Below, one piece after another: positions 1 to 8,802 of a DNA stretch of 64,000 nucleotides. A program made the translations under genes and the position numbers. The stretch comes from an uncultured Pelagibacteraceae bacterium (GTDB lineage: Bacteria > Pseudomonadota > Alphaproteobacteria > Pelagibacterales > Pelagibacteraceae): the NCBI GenBank assembly GCA_902572475.1, contig CACGGB010000004.1, positions 1 to 64,000 of the forward strand, given 5' to 3'. Within the stretch, counting starts at the first letter, position 1. The number at the start of each line of letters is the position of its first letter. The notes below the pieces were generated by a model. That model did not search any database and had not been told where the DNA came from. It worked only from the letters and a program-made list of their open reading frames with translations.

Positions 1-296
1 ACACTCACACTTATACAACATCAGAAATTCATAGAATTGCTCGTGTAGCTTTTGATTTGGCAAAAAAAAGAAGAAACAAAGTTACATCTTGTGAAAAATC
101 AAATGTAATGGAAGCAGGCGTGTTATGGAGAGAAGAAGTTCAGGTTATAAAAGATAAAGAATTTAAAAAAGTTGAGCTAAATCACATGTTAGCCGATAAT
201 TGTGCCATGCAGCTTTTAAGGTATCCAAAACAGTTCGATGTAATATTAGCTGATAATTTGTTTGGTGATATGCTGTCAGCAATTACAATTTTATAA
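1..296 (+). pseudogene. leuB: 3-isopropylmalate dehydrogenase (LeuB) fragment, truncated at C-terminus and cut by window start
   Basis: Frame reads ..THTYTTSEIHRIARVAFDLAKKRRNKVTSCEKSNVMEAGVLWREEVQ..ADNCAMQLLRYPKQFDVILADNLFGDMLS then AITIL-stop; the conserved C-terminal ~100 aa of LeuB are absent. Confidence 0.75.
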
Positions 297-353
297 ATGG
301 GTCTTTTTCTTACACCACCCATTGATAGTCTTATTCTTAACATTTTATACCTT

Positions 354-1706
354 TCATTTTAGTTGATTAAGCATTTCATCTGGGATCATCCCGGATGGAA
401 TTTTTTTTCCTTGAGACATTTTTTTCATCATGTCTGACATCATTTTGAATTGTTTTAATAGTTTGTTAATTTTTGAAACATCTACACCTGCTCCTTTGGA
501 AATTCTTTTACGTCTTGATCCGCTAATAATTTTTGGATTTTCTCTTTCATTTTTAGTCATTGATAAAATAATTGCTTCATTCTCCACTAACATTTTTTCA
601 TCTATATTTGCTTGGTCCATTTTTGCTTTCATTTTATTCACTCCTGGCAACATTGACATAACACCTTCCATTCCACCCATTTTTTTCATTTGCCTTAATT
701 GCGAAAGATATGAGTCCATTGTAAATATCCCTTTTTTTAATTCATCTTCTGTCTCTTTAATTTTTTCTTCACTTAAATCTTGTTGAGCTTTTTCTACTAG
801 AGTTACTACATCGCCCATTCCCAAAATTCTATTAGCTAATCGATCAGGATGAAAAAGTTCAAGATCTGTGATTTTTTCTCCAACACCAATATACTTAATT
901 GGTTTACCAGTCACATGTTTCATGCTTAATGCTGCGCCACCTCGAGCATCACCATCAACTCGTGTAAGAATAATTCCAGAGAGATTTACAGCAGTATCAA
1001 ATTCTTTTGCAACATTTACAGCTATCTGTCCTGTTAATGAATCGGCTACTAAAATTGTTTCGGCTGGTTTTGTAATATCTTTTATTTGCTTTATCTCAGA
1101 CATCATTGGTATATCTATCTGGGTTCTTCCTGCAGTATCAAATATTATAACGTCTGAGCCATTGAGGTTAGCTGCATTTATTGCTCTTTTAGTAATGTCG
1201 ATTGGTTGTTGCTTTTCAATTACAGGCAAACATTGGATACCGTTTGCTTCAGCAAGTAATTTAAGTTGTTCTTGAGCAGCAGGTCTGTAAACGTCTAAAC
1301 TAACTAACATTACTTTTTTTTTATAACTCTTCTCTATATTTTTAGCTAACTTTGCTGCAGAAGTTGTTTTACCTGAACCTTGTAGTCCAACTAATAAAAG
1401 AGAAACTGGTGGAACAGCTTTAAAGTTAAGCTCTTCATTTTTAGAGCCTAAAATATTTACTAGTTCATCGTAAACAACTTTAACTATCATCTGCCCAGCA
1501 GATGTTGATTTTATAATTTCTTTACCAATAGCTTTTGGTTTTACATTGGCTATAAATTCTTTAGTTACTGGAAGAGCCACATCAGCCTCTAATAAAGCTA
1601 ATCTTATCTCTTTTAAGCCAGAGTCAACTTGCTCCTCAGTCAATGAGGGAGCGCTTTTAAGCTTAGAAAAAATATTTTCTAATTTATTTGTTAAATTTTC
1701 AAACAT
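354..1706 (-). CDS. ffh: Signal recognition particle protein Ffh (SRP54); start trimmed to MFENLTNKLE
   Basis: GLQGSGKTTSAAKLA, DTAGRTQID, TRVDGDARGGAALSM, C-terminal M domain GSRRKRISKGAG. Confidence 0.97.
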   Translation of the reverse strand: MFENLTNKLENIFSKLKSAPSLTEEQVDSGLKEIRLALLEADVALPVTKEFIANVKPKAIGKEIIKSTSAGQMIVKVVYDELVNILGSKNEELNFKAVPPVSLLLVGLQGSGKTTSAAKLAKNIEKSYKKKVMLVSLDVYRPAAQEQLKLLAEANGIQCLPVIEKQQPIDITKRAINAANLNGSDVIIFDTAGRTQIDIPMMSEIKQIKDITKPAETILVADSLTGQIAVNVAKEFDTAVNLSGIILTRVDGDARGGAALSMKHVTGKPIKYIGVGEKITDLELFHPDRLANRILGMGDVVTLVEKAQQDLSEEKIKETEDELKKGIFTMDSYLSQLRQMKKMGGMEGVMSMLPGVNKMKAKMDQANIDEKMLVENEAIILSMTKNERENPKIISGSRRKRISKGAGVDVSKINKLLKQFKMMSDMMKKMSQGKKIPSGMIPDEMLNQLK

Positions 1707-1710
1707 TTTT

Positions 1711-1838
1711 ATAACGTCCAACACCTATCGCACTAGTGGGCGAACCTTCGCTGACTAGTGTCGACGCTCTTGATTTCAAGAGCACCGCAAAAACAAGTGT
1801 ATTTGCGGAAAGTTCGTGGAAACTACAATTTGGGGTTT
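1711..1838 (-). ncRNA. Structured 5' leader candidate upstream of ffh (three stable hairpins)
   Basis: Inverted repeats CACTAGT/ACTAGTG (1731-1737/1754-1760) enclosing GCGAA/TTCGC; GCTCTTGA/TCAAGAGC (1766-1783); CCGCAAA/TTTGCGG (1785-1808). Confidence 0.6.
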
Positions 1839-1870
1839 TAAAAGTCAATGAATAATTATACTAATCAATT

Positions 1871-2689
1871 ATGGCAACGATTAACGCATATAAAATGGAT
1901 GGATTGGGTAATGATTTCATTATTATCGATAGAAGATCAAGTCCTATCAGCTTGACCAAAGATAAAATTATTGAGTTGGGAAAAAGAAGTAACATTGGTT
2001 TTGATCAAATAATTTTTATTGAAAAAGAGAAAGAAAATTCTTTTCCTATAACAATTTTTAATTCTGACGGTGGTGAAGTAAGTGCGTGCGGCAATGGTTC
2101 GAGATGTGTTGCCTATTTTTTGAGTAAAAATTTAAATGCTAACCAAATTAAATTAAAAACAAGTAATCGAAGTCTCAATGCTAAAATTGTTGGAAATTTA
2201 ATGGTAGAGCTTGAAATGGGAAAACCTTTATTTAATTTTGAAGATATTCCGTTATCAAAAAAAGTAAATACTGCTGACGTCTCGCTAGATATCAAAGGTA
2301 AAAAGTTTACTGGTGGGTTTTGTCTAAATGTAGGAAACCCCCACATAGTTTTTTTCGTAGATGATTGTTTTGAATACGATTTGAAAGTAATAGGACCTTT
2401 AATTGAAAATCATGAATTATTTCCCGAAAAAACAAATGTAACATTTGCTCAAATTTTAGATAAAAGAAATGTTTTAGTTAATGTTTGGGAAAGGGGTGCT
2501 GGACTTACTAAAGCATGTGGAACAGCAGCTTGTGCAACAGCTGTTGCTGGAAAAAATAACAAATTAGTAGAAAACGAAGTTGCTATTAAATTTAAAGAGG
2601 GGATCTTAAATATAGTTTTAGATGAAAAAAATAATATATTTATGTCTGGTCCAGTTTCAGAAATAAAGAATATAAAAGTAGAAATATAA
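1871..2689 (+). CDS. dapF: Diaminopimelate epimerase
   Basis: MDGLGNDFIIIDRR, ACGNGSRCVAYFL, GAGLTKACGTAACA motifs. Confidence 0.97.
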   Translation: MATINAYKMDGLGNDFIIIDRRSSPISLTKDKIIELGKRSNIGFDQIIFIEKEKENSFPITIFNSDGGEVSACGNGSRCVAYFLSKNLNANQIKLKTSNRSLNAKIVGNLMVELEMGKPLFNFEDIPLSKKVNTADVSLDIKGKKFTGGFCLNVGNPHIVFFVDDCFEYDLKVIGPLIENHELFPEKTNVTFAQILDKRNVLVNVWERGAGLTKACGTAACATAVAGKNNKLVENEVAIKFKEGILNIVLDEKNNIFMSGPVSEIKNIKVEI

Positions 2690-2690
2690 A

Positions 2691-3611
2691 ATGGGAATTT
2701 TTGATAAGTTTAAATCAGGACTTGGAAAAAGTTCATTGAGTCTTACAGACGGCTTTAAAAATATTTTTTCTAAAAAAAAGATTGACTCAGCCGTTCTTGA
2801 AGAATTTGAGGAATTAATCATTTCATCTGATGCTGGTGTTGATGTAGCAAAAGAGCTTAGAAAAGATTTTGAAACCTTAAAGGTTGATAAAAGATTAGAC
2901 AATCACAAAGAAATTTTAAAACTCTTAGCTGATAAATTAGCGATAAATCTCCAAAAGTACGAAAAAGATTTAAGCCTAATGGGAAATGCAAAATCTGCTG
3001 TGATTGTAGTATCTGGTGTAAATGGCGTCGGAAAAACAACTAGTATTGGAAAACTTGGAAAATATTTTAAAGATAATAATAGATCCGTAGTTTTTGGAGC
3101 TGCCGATACTTTTAGAGCAGCAGCCATAGATCAGCTGCAAGTTTGGGCTGCAAAAGTAAAAGTAGATATAATTAAATCGGAAATTAATAGTGACCCAGCC
3201 TCTGTTGCTTTTAAAACTGCTGAATTTGCCAAAAAAAATGAAATTGATGTCGCTTTGATAGATACAGCAGGAAGATTACAAAATAAAAAGAATTTAATGG
3301 AAGAATACAAAAAAATTATTAATGTCTTAAAAAAAATTGATGAGTCTTTTCCTAATGAGGTAATTCTTGTTCTTGATGCAACCACAGGGCAAAATGCAAT
3401 AAATCAAGTTGAGGAATTTAGTAAAATTCATAATCTCACAGGTCTTATAATTACAAAACTTGATAGCACCGCTAAGGGCGGAGTAGTTTTGGCTATTTGC
3501 AAAAAATATAATTTACCTATAGTTGCAATTGGAATGGGAGAAAAGGAAGATGACTTACAACCTTTTAATGCTGAATATTTTTCAAAAGCTTTGTTAGGTA
3601 TTGAAGTCTAA
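2691..3611 (+). CDS. ftsY: SRP receptor FtsY
   Basis: GVNGVGKTTSIGKLG, DTFRAAAIDQL, DTAGRLQNK, TKLDSTAKGG. Confidence 0.97.
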   Translation: MGIFDKFKSGLGKSSLSLTDGFKNIFSKKKIDSAVLEEFEELIISSDAGVDVAKELRKDFETLKVDKRLDNHKEILKLLADKLAINLQKYEKDLSLMGNAKSAVIVVSGVNGVGKTTSIGKLGKYFKDNNRSVVFGAADTFRAAAIDQLQVWAAKVKVDIIKSEINSDPASVAFKTAEFAKKNEIDVALIDTAGRLQNKKNLMEEYKKIINVLKKIDESFPNEVILVLDATTGQNAINQVEEFSKIHNLTGLIITKLDSTAKGGVVLAICKKYNLPIVAIGMGEKEDDLQPFNAEYFSKALLGIEV

Positions 3612-4397
3612 AAATTTTCTCAAAGCATTTATCAGTTGATCATTAAATTCCATCATATGGTCATCATTTTCAGAAAAGTAACTAAACTTGGGTTGATTAG
3701 CCTTCTCAAATAATTCTGCTCCCATTTTAAAAGGGACAACATCATCTTTCTTACCGTGCATAACCAAAATAGGAATATTTATATTTTTAATCTTTTTCAG
3801 AGAATCGTATCTGTCTTTTATTAACAAATCGATTGGCAAATATGGATAATAAATTTTTGCTGCATCAGCGATCGAAGTAAAAGGTGACTCTAAAACAATG
3901 CCTGAAAAGGAATTATCCTGGCCCAATTCTGTAGCAATGCCAGTACCTAATGATTCTCCGTATAAAATTATATTTTTGTTTTCAATTCCATAATTTTTAA
4001 GCCACACGACTGATTTTCTGGCATCATTATATAAATTTTCCTCGGTTGGTTTGCCTGGATTACCGCTGAACCCTCTCCATGATATAATAAGAATATTTAC
4101 ATCCAATTTATATAATTCATTAAGCTTATGAACCCTATTAGTTAAATCACCTGCATTACCATGAAAGTATAAAATTGTTTTATGTTTTTTTAAGTCTTTT
4201 TCCAAAAACCATGATTTAAGTTTTATATCTTTATCGACCTGAATAAAAACTTCTTTATATTCAAATTGAATTTCGTCTCCCGTGTAGTTATTTTCACTTG
4301 GGTGATAAAGTAATTTTCTTTGGTACAAATAAGTGAAAAGTATAATTATGATGTAAGCTAATATAATTGATGATAAAGCTAAATAAAGATACTTCAT
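3594..4397 (-). CDS. Alpha/beta hydrolase with N-terminal membrane anchor
   Basis: YFHGNAGDLTNR, LYGESLGTGIA (GxSxG), VMHGKKDDVVP. Confidence 0.85.
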   Translation of the reverse strand: MKYLYLALSSIILAYIIIILFTYLYQRKLLYHPSENNYTGDEIQFEYKEVFIQVDKDIKLKSWFLEKDLKKHKTILYFHGNAGDLTNRVHKLNELYKLDVNILIISWRGFSGNPGKPTEENLYNDARKSVVWLKNYGIENKNIILYGESLGTGIATELGQDNSFSGIVLESPFTSIADAAKIYYPYLPIDLLIKDRYDSLKKIKNINIPILVMHGKKDDVVPFKMGAELFEKANQPKFSYFSENDDHMMEFNDQLINALRKFLDFNT

Positions 4398-5296
4398 ACT
4401 TTTTTTCTAGCGAGATAAACTCCAGTAAAAACCAGTAAGCCACCTAAATAATGAAAACTAAGAAGAGGTTCATCAAAAATTATAATTCCAAAGATAGAGC
4501 CATAGACTGCAAATAAATATAAAGTAAATCCAGCAAAGGAGGCACCTACATATTTTTGTAAACGCGTATATAAAGTGAAAGCTATAATACTAGGAGAAAT
4601 AGCAGCAAATATTATCCAGAACAAAAATGTCTGATTATAGTTCGTCTTAGCAAAGTAAATATTTTCTAAAACAAAAAATGGGAAAAGCGATATAAATCCA
4701 AACATTGCAATTAAAGTGAATCGGGCCATTAAACTAAATTTTGATTTCCAATTTAATAAATAAATTGAGTAAAGAGCCCAACCTAAAGCTGCTCCCAAAA
4801 CCCATATATCGCCTGTTGTAAAATTTAGGCTAATTAAAAAATCTAAATTACCTTTAGATATAATTGTAAAAACACCTGCTATACAAATTAATAAACCCAA
4901 TATTCTAAAAAAATTAATTTTCTCATTAAAGAATAAAATTGATAAAAAAATTATTATAACTGGTGATGATGTATAGATTATGCCAATATTTGCCATTGTT
5001 GTTGTCATGCCTGCTAAGTTTGGAAAAGCTCCACATATACCACAACCCATTGAACCTAAGAAAAAAAGTTTGAAAAACTCTTTATTAAACTCTTTTTTAT
5101 TTTTCAAAATTTCATTATAAAAAAAAGGAAGTAACATTATAAAAACGGTAAACCACCTCCAAAACGCTAAAGAAATAGGAGGTACTGACTCTACTCCCCC
5201 TCTTGCAACAATAGTATTTGTAGCCATAAAAATTGGCTGAATTAACAAAAGTAAATAAGGAGCGTAAGGATTATTTTTTGTCAATGAAGGCTTCAT
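4394..5296 (-). CDS. EamA/DMT-superfamily transporter
   Basis: About 10 hydrophobic segments with two EamA-like repeats. Confidence 0.85.
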   Translation of the reverse strand: MKPSLTKNNPYAPYLLLLIQPIFMATNTIVARGGVESVPPISLAFWRWFTVFIMLLPFFYNEILKNKKEFNKEFFKLFFLGSMGCGICGAFPNLAGMTTTMANIGIIYTSSPVIIIFLSILFFNEKINFFRILGLLICIAGVFTIISKGNLDFLISLNFTTGDIWVLGAALGWALYSIYLLNWKSKFSLMARFTLIAMFGFISLFPFFVLENIYFAKTNYNQTFLFWIIFAAISPSIIAFTLYTRLQKYVGASFAGFTLYLFAVYGSIFGIIIFDEPLLSFHYLGGLLVFTGVYLARKKV

Positions 5297-5468
5297 AGAA
5301 CATCATTACAATTACCATACCCATTAAAATATAAACAGGAAGCACATCAAAAAATCCTATCATCATTGATCTAGTTAATGTTGTGGCTAAACCAATTAAA
5401 AAAAGGGTACAGAGCCCAACGCCTATTATTATTGTAATTTTATCCTTCATCTTTACAATTTTTCTCAA
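5271..5468 (-). CDS. Small membrane protein, hypothetical
   Basis: 65 aa with two hydrophobic segments, overlaps neighbours in operon-like fashion. Confidence 0.55.
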   Translation of the reverse strand: MRKIVKMKDKITIIIGVGLCTLFLIGLATTLTRSMMIGFFDVLPVYILMGMVIVMMFYEAFIDKK

Positions 5469-6774
5469 GCCAGTTAGCTGTACCTAAAAATCTTAAATCA
5501 TCAAGTTTATCGCCAACTAACTGAACTCCTAATGGTAAGTCATTTTCTCCTGTAAGTAAAGGTAATGAAATAGTGGGCAAACCAAGATAAGTCCAGATTT
5601 TTTGGAAGTCTGCACTTCCAGTAGATTTTAATCCTTTATCAGCAACTCCGCTTGAAGATGGAGTAATAATTCCGTGGTAATCTTCAAAAACTTCTTTATA
5701 GGACTCATAACTTTGTTTCATAAAATCTGAAGCATCGCCATATTCTTTTGCTGAATATTTTAATCCTCTAGAGATAGCTTCTCTCATTTCTTTTGAAAGT
5801 TTAGTTTTATCTTTTTTATAGTAAACTTGAAAATTATTTGCCATATCAACTTCATGAATGATTTGATGATACTTTGGTATATCTTCAAAGTATGATGGTG
5901 TATCAAAAACCTCTATGTTTTTTTTGAAGTTTTTAATTAGAAATTCAAAAGCTTGCTGTGATTTTTTATTTATATTTTTCCAATTTTTCGTTTTATAAAA
6001 AATAAACTTTGGATCAAAAACTGGTCCTTTCTCACATTCCTGAATCATGTTGTCAGCAGCGAAATAAATTGTTGAGGTGTCATGTAAATCTTTTCTAATT
6101 AATGATTTAGCTAATAATGCAACATCTTTTACACTCTTACCAAATACGCCCATTGTATCTAGTTTATCCGAAACTTTTAAAACACCGTTTCTAGAGATTA
6201 ATCCATACGAGGGTTTGTATCCAACTACACCACAATATGATGCCGGCCTGATTACTGATCCTCCAGTTTGAGAACCCACAGATAAAGGTGCCATATGAGC
6301 TGCAACTGCTGCTGCTGATCCACTTGACGATCCCCCTGGTGTTCTTGAATAATCATGAGGATTTTTTGTTTTAGATGGATGTATATATGCAAGTTCACAA
6401 GTAACAGTTTTACCCATGATAATTGCCCCTGAATTTTTTAATAAGTTTACAATTTCCGAGTCTTGTGAATTAGACATTTTTTTTCTAAATACTGTCCCAC
6501 ATTCAGTTGGCATATCATACGTACCTATAATATCCTTAATTGCAACTGGCATTCCGTGCAATGGTCCCAAGGGTTTTCCAGATTTTCTATAAGTGTCAGC
6601 TTCTTCAGCTTTTTCTAATAAAAGTTTTTTGTCTAAAAATTGCCAAGCCTGTACATCTTTTTCAAATTTTTTAATTCTATCTAAATAAGCTTTGCAAAGA
6701 TCTAAAGAAGAAATTTCACCAGAATGAAGTTTTTTTGATAAATCGTAAGCACTTAAAGATGTAACGTCTATCAT
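5440..6774 (-). CDS. Amidase (amidase signature family)
   Basis: GPLHGMPVAIKDI, TPGGSSSGSAAAVAA, GSQTGGSVIRPASYCGVVGYKPS. Confidence 0.93.
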   Translation of the reverse strand: MIDVTSLSAYDLSKKLHSGEISSLDLCKAYLDRIKKFEKDVQAWQFLDKKLLLEKAEEADTYRKSGKPLGPLHGMPVAIKDIIGTYDMPTECGTVFRKKMSNSQDSEIVNLLKNSGAIIMGKTVTCELAYIHPSKTKNPHDYSRTPGGSSSGSAAAVAAHMAPLSVGSQTGGSVIRPASYCGVVGYKPSYGLISRNGVLKVSDKLDTMGVFGKSVKDVALLAKSLIRKDLHDTSTIYFAADNMIQECEKGPVFDPKFIFYKTKNWKNINKKSQQAFEFLIKNFKKNIEVFDTPSYFEDIPKYHQIIHEVDMANNFQVYYKKDKTKLSKEMREAISRGLKYSAKEYGDASDFMKQSYESYKEVFEDYHGIITPSSSGVADKGLKSTGSADFQKIWTYLGLPTISLPLLTGENDLPLGVQLVGDKLDDLRFLGTANWLEKNCKDEG

Positions 6775-6782
6775 TTAAATTG

Positions 6783-8144
6783 TTAATTAGCGAATAATGT
6801 ATCTGGCAACCAAAGAGCTATTCCTGGAAATAGATACATTAAAAACATGGCAAATATAACAATACCTAGGAAAGGCATAATGCCTCTAAATATTTCCATT
6901 AACTCTACATTTTTAGATTGGACACCTTTTAAATAGTAGGCGGACATTGCCATCGGCGGTGTTAAAAATGAAGTTTGTAAATTCAAAGCGATAAGCATTG
7001 CGAAAAAATAAGGATTTACCTCGAAGAAAGCTACTAAAGGTAAAAATATTGGAACAAATATAATTAAAATTTCCGTCCACTCAAGTGGCCAACCTAATAA
7101 GAAAATAATTATTTGTGTAATTACTAAGAATTGCCATGGTTGTAAATTCATTGATTTAAAGAAATGCTCAAAAACTTCATGGCCACCTAAGTAAGAAAAA
7201 ACAGATGCGAAAGTCCAAGAGCCAATGAATAACCACATTATCATTGCAGTTGTCTTTGCTGTTAGAAATACAGACTCTTTAAAATTTTTCCATTTTAAAG
7301 TCTTGTAAAAATAAGAAAGCACTAATGCACCAAAGGCTCCTACTGCTGCAGCCTCTGCAGGTGTAGCAAGTCCTCCTAAAATAGTTCCTAATACTAATAT
7401 TATTAATGAGAAAAGTGGTAAGAACGAAACCATTACCTCTTTTAAAATTTCAGATCTTGGCGGAATATCCTCTTTTGGAGGTTTAGGCGCTATTGATGGA
7501 TTAAAATAAGCAAGTGTAACTGCGTACATTATATAAAGACCAGCTAATAATAATCCTGGGAAAATTGCTGCTGCAAACAATCTTAAAGGTGAAAGCTGAG
7601 CAATAACTGAGTAAACAATTAACATGATACTTGGAGGAATCAAAATTCCTAAACATCCACCAGAACAAATTACTCCTGAGGCAAATTTTTTATCATATCC
7701 TGCCCTTATCATTGCAGGCCATGCAAGTAATCCCATTAGTGTAACAACAGCACCAATAATTCCTGTCGCTGTTGAAAATAAAGCGCAAGTTACAAGCGCG
7801 GCAACAGCCATAGAAGCTGGTAATCTATGAGATGCTAGTCTGATCGCAAAAAACAATCTAGAAACTATTCCGGCTCTCTCAACTAAGTAGCCCATAAATA
7901 AAAAGAGTGGGACGGCGGTTAAAACAGTATTATCCATCACTGTATAAGTGTTCTGAACAAATAATTGGAAAATTCTATTATCAAAAAGATGTTCCATTCT
8001 AGTGGGATCAAAATAAGCGTAGTAACCAAAACCAACTCCCATCGCCATTAAAGTAAATGCGATAGGAAAACCTAGCAGTACAGCAAATAAGAAAATTGAC
8101 ATCATTAAAATTGCTATTTCTGGATTGGTTAAACTAAATAACAT
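6783..8144 (-). CDS. TRAP transporter large permease (DctM family)
   Basis: Polytopic; CSGGCLGILIPPSIMLIVY, GPLEWTEI-like and FLTPPMAMSAYYLKG motifs. Confidence 0.95.
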   Translation of the reverse strand: MLFSLTNPEIAILMMSIFLFAVLLGFPIAFTLMAMGVGFGYYAYFDPTRMEHLFDNRIFQLFVQNTYTVMDNTVLTAVPLFLFMGYLVERAGIVSRLFFAIRLASHRLPASMAVAALVTCALFSTATGIIGAVVTLMGLLAWPAMIRAGYDKKFASGVICSGGCLGILIPPSIMLIVYSVIAQLSPLRLFAAAIFPGLLLAGLYIMYAVTLAYFNPSIAPKPPKEDIPPRSEILKEVMVSFLPLFSLIILVLGTILGGLATPAEAAAVGAFGALVLSYFYKTLKWKNFKESVFLTAKTTAMIMWLFIGSWTFASVFSYLGGHEVFEHFFKSMNLQPWQFLVITQIIIFLLGWPLEWTEILIIFVPIFLPLVAFFEVNPYFFAMLIALNLQTSFLTPPMAMSAYYLKGVQSKNVELMEIFRGIMPFLGIVIFAMFLMYLFPGIALWLPDTLFAN

Positions 8145-8718
8145 CTTTTTGATCCTCGTCTTGTGAAGTTCGCATTAACATTTTTTCTGTCTCCTCTGCT
8201 ACTACCAGTCGAGCAGGCCAGTGACCGGTTTGAATACAAATAATTGCTCTACAAACTTCGCTGATACCCTGGATAACCAATAAAATTCCTGCTGCAGGTA
8301 TCAAAGATTTAGCCATATAAATTTGTATTTGTGCTGGACTGTTCCAGCTTGTTTCTTTTATCTTCCATGCAAGCGAAGCATATTCATAACCATAAAAAGC
8401 TAAAGCAAGAACTCCAGGAAAGAAAAAAATAAAATATAAAATTAAATCTATGTAACCTTGTGTTCTTGGTTTAAAAAGTCTGTAAATTACATCACCTCTT
8501 ACATGAGCTTCTGTAGATAAAGTGTATGCGCCTGCCATCATAAAAATTGCGCCATACATTTGTAAACTAAAATCGAAATTCCATAAGGTAGGAGCATTGA
8601 AAGCATATGCCATAACTACTTCATAACAAGTTCCTCCCATTAAAATTACGATACACCATGAAAATGCCTTTCCTACGGAAGTACTTAAAGTATCTGCAAA
8701 ATGAATAAATCCTCTCAT
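8134..8718 (-). CDS. TRAP transporter small permease (DctQ family)
   Basis: 4 TM segments, GAYTLSTEAHVRGDVIYR motif; overlaps DctM start. Confidence 0.92.
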   Translation of the reverse strand: MRGFIHFADTLSTSVGKAFSWCIVILMGGTCYEVVMAYAFNAPTLWNFDFSLQMYGAIFMMAGAYTLSTEAHVRGDVIYRLFKPRTQGYIDLILYFIFFFPGVLALAFYGYEYASLAWKIKETSWNSPAQIQIYMAKSLIPAAGILLVIQGISEVCRAIICIQTGHWPARLVVAEETEKMLMRTSQDEDQKDVI

Positions 8719-8756
8719 GAAATTTTAAACTATTCTAATTTTTTTATAATTTCCAT

Positions 8757-8787
8757 AAAAAAAGGGGGCGCAAATACGCCCCCTTTT
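8757..8787 (-). terminator. GC-rich hairpin with U-tract between dctP-like and dctQ-like genes
   Basis: GGGGGCG (8764-8770) / CGCCCCC (8777-8783) flanked by A/T runs; minus strand reads AAAAGGGGGCGTATTTGCGCCCCCTTTTTTT. Confidence 0.8.
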
Positions 8788-8802
8788 ATGTTTAAAATAT
8801 AA

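Noticed and set aside
430-1758. Plus-strand ORFs 430-786, 868-1275 and 1546-1758
   Set aside because: Antisense to conserved ffh coding sequence; composition is typical of reverse-complement shadow ORFs. The same applies to other antisense ORFs in the track (e.g. 53634-54008, 60204-60485, 14207-14488).
1711-1838. 4.5S/SRP RNA or tmRNA gene next to ffh
   Set aside because: No GGAAGGAAGCAGCC-like SRP domain and no tmRNA tRNA-like ends; kept only as an unassigned structured leader.
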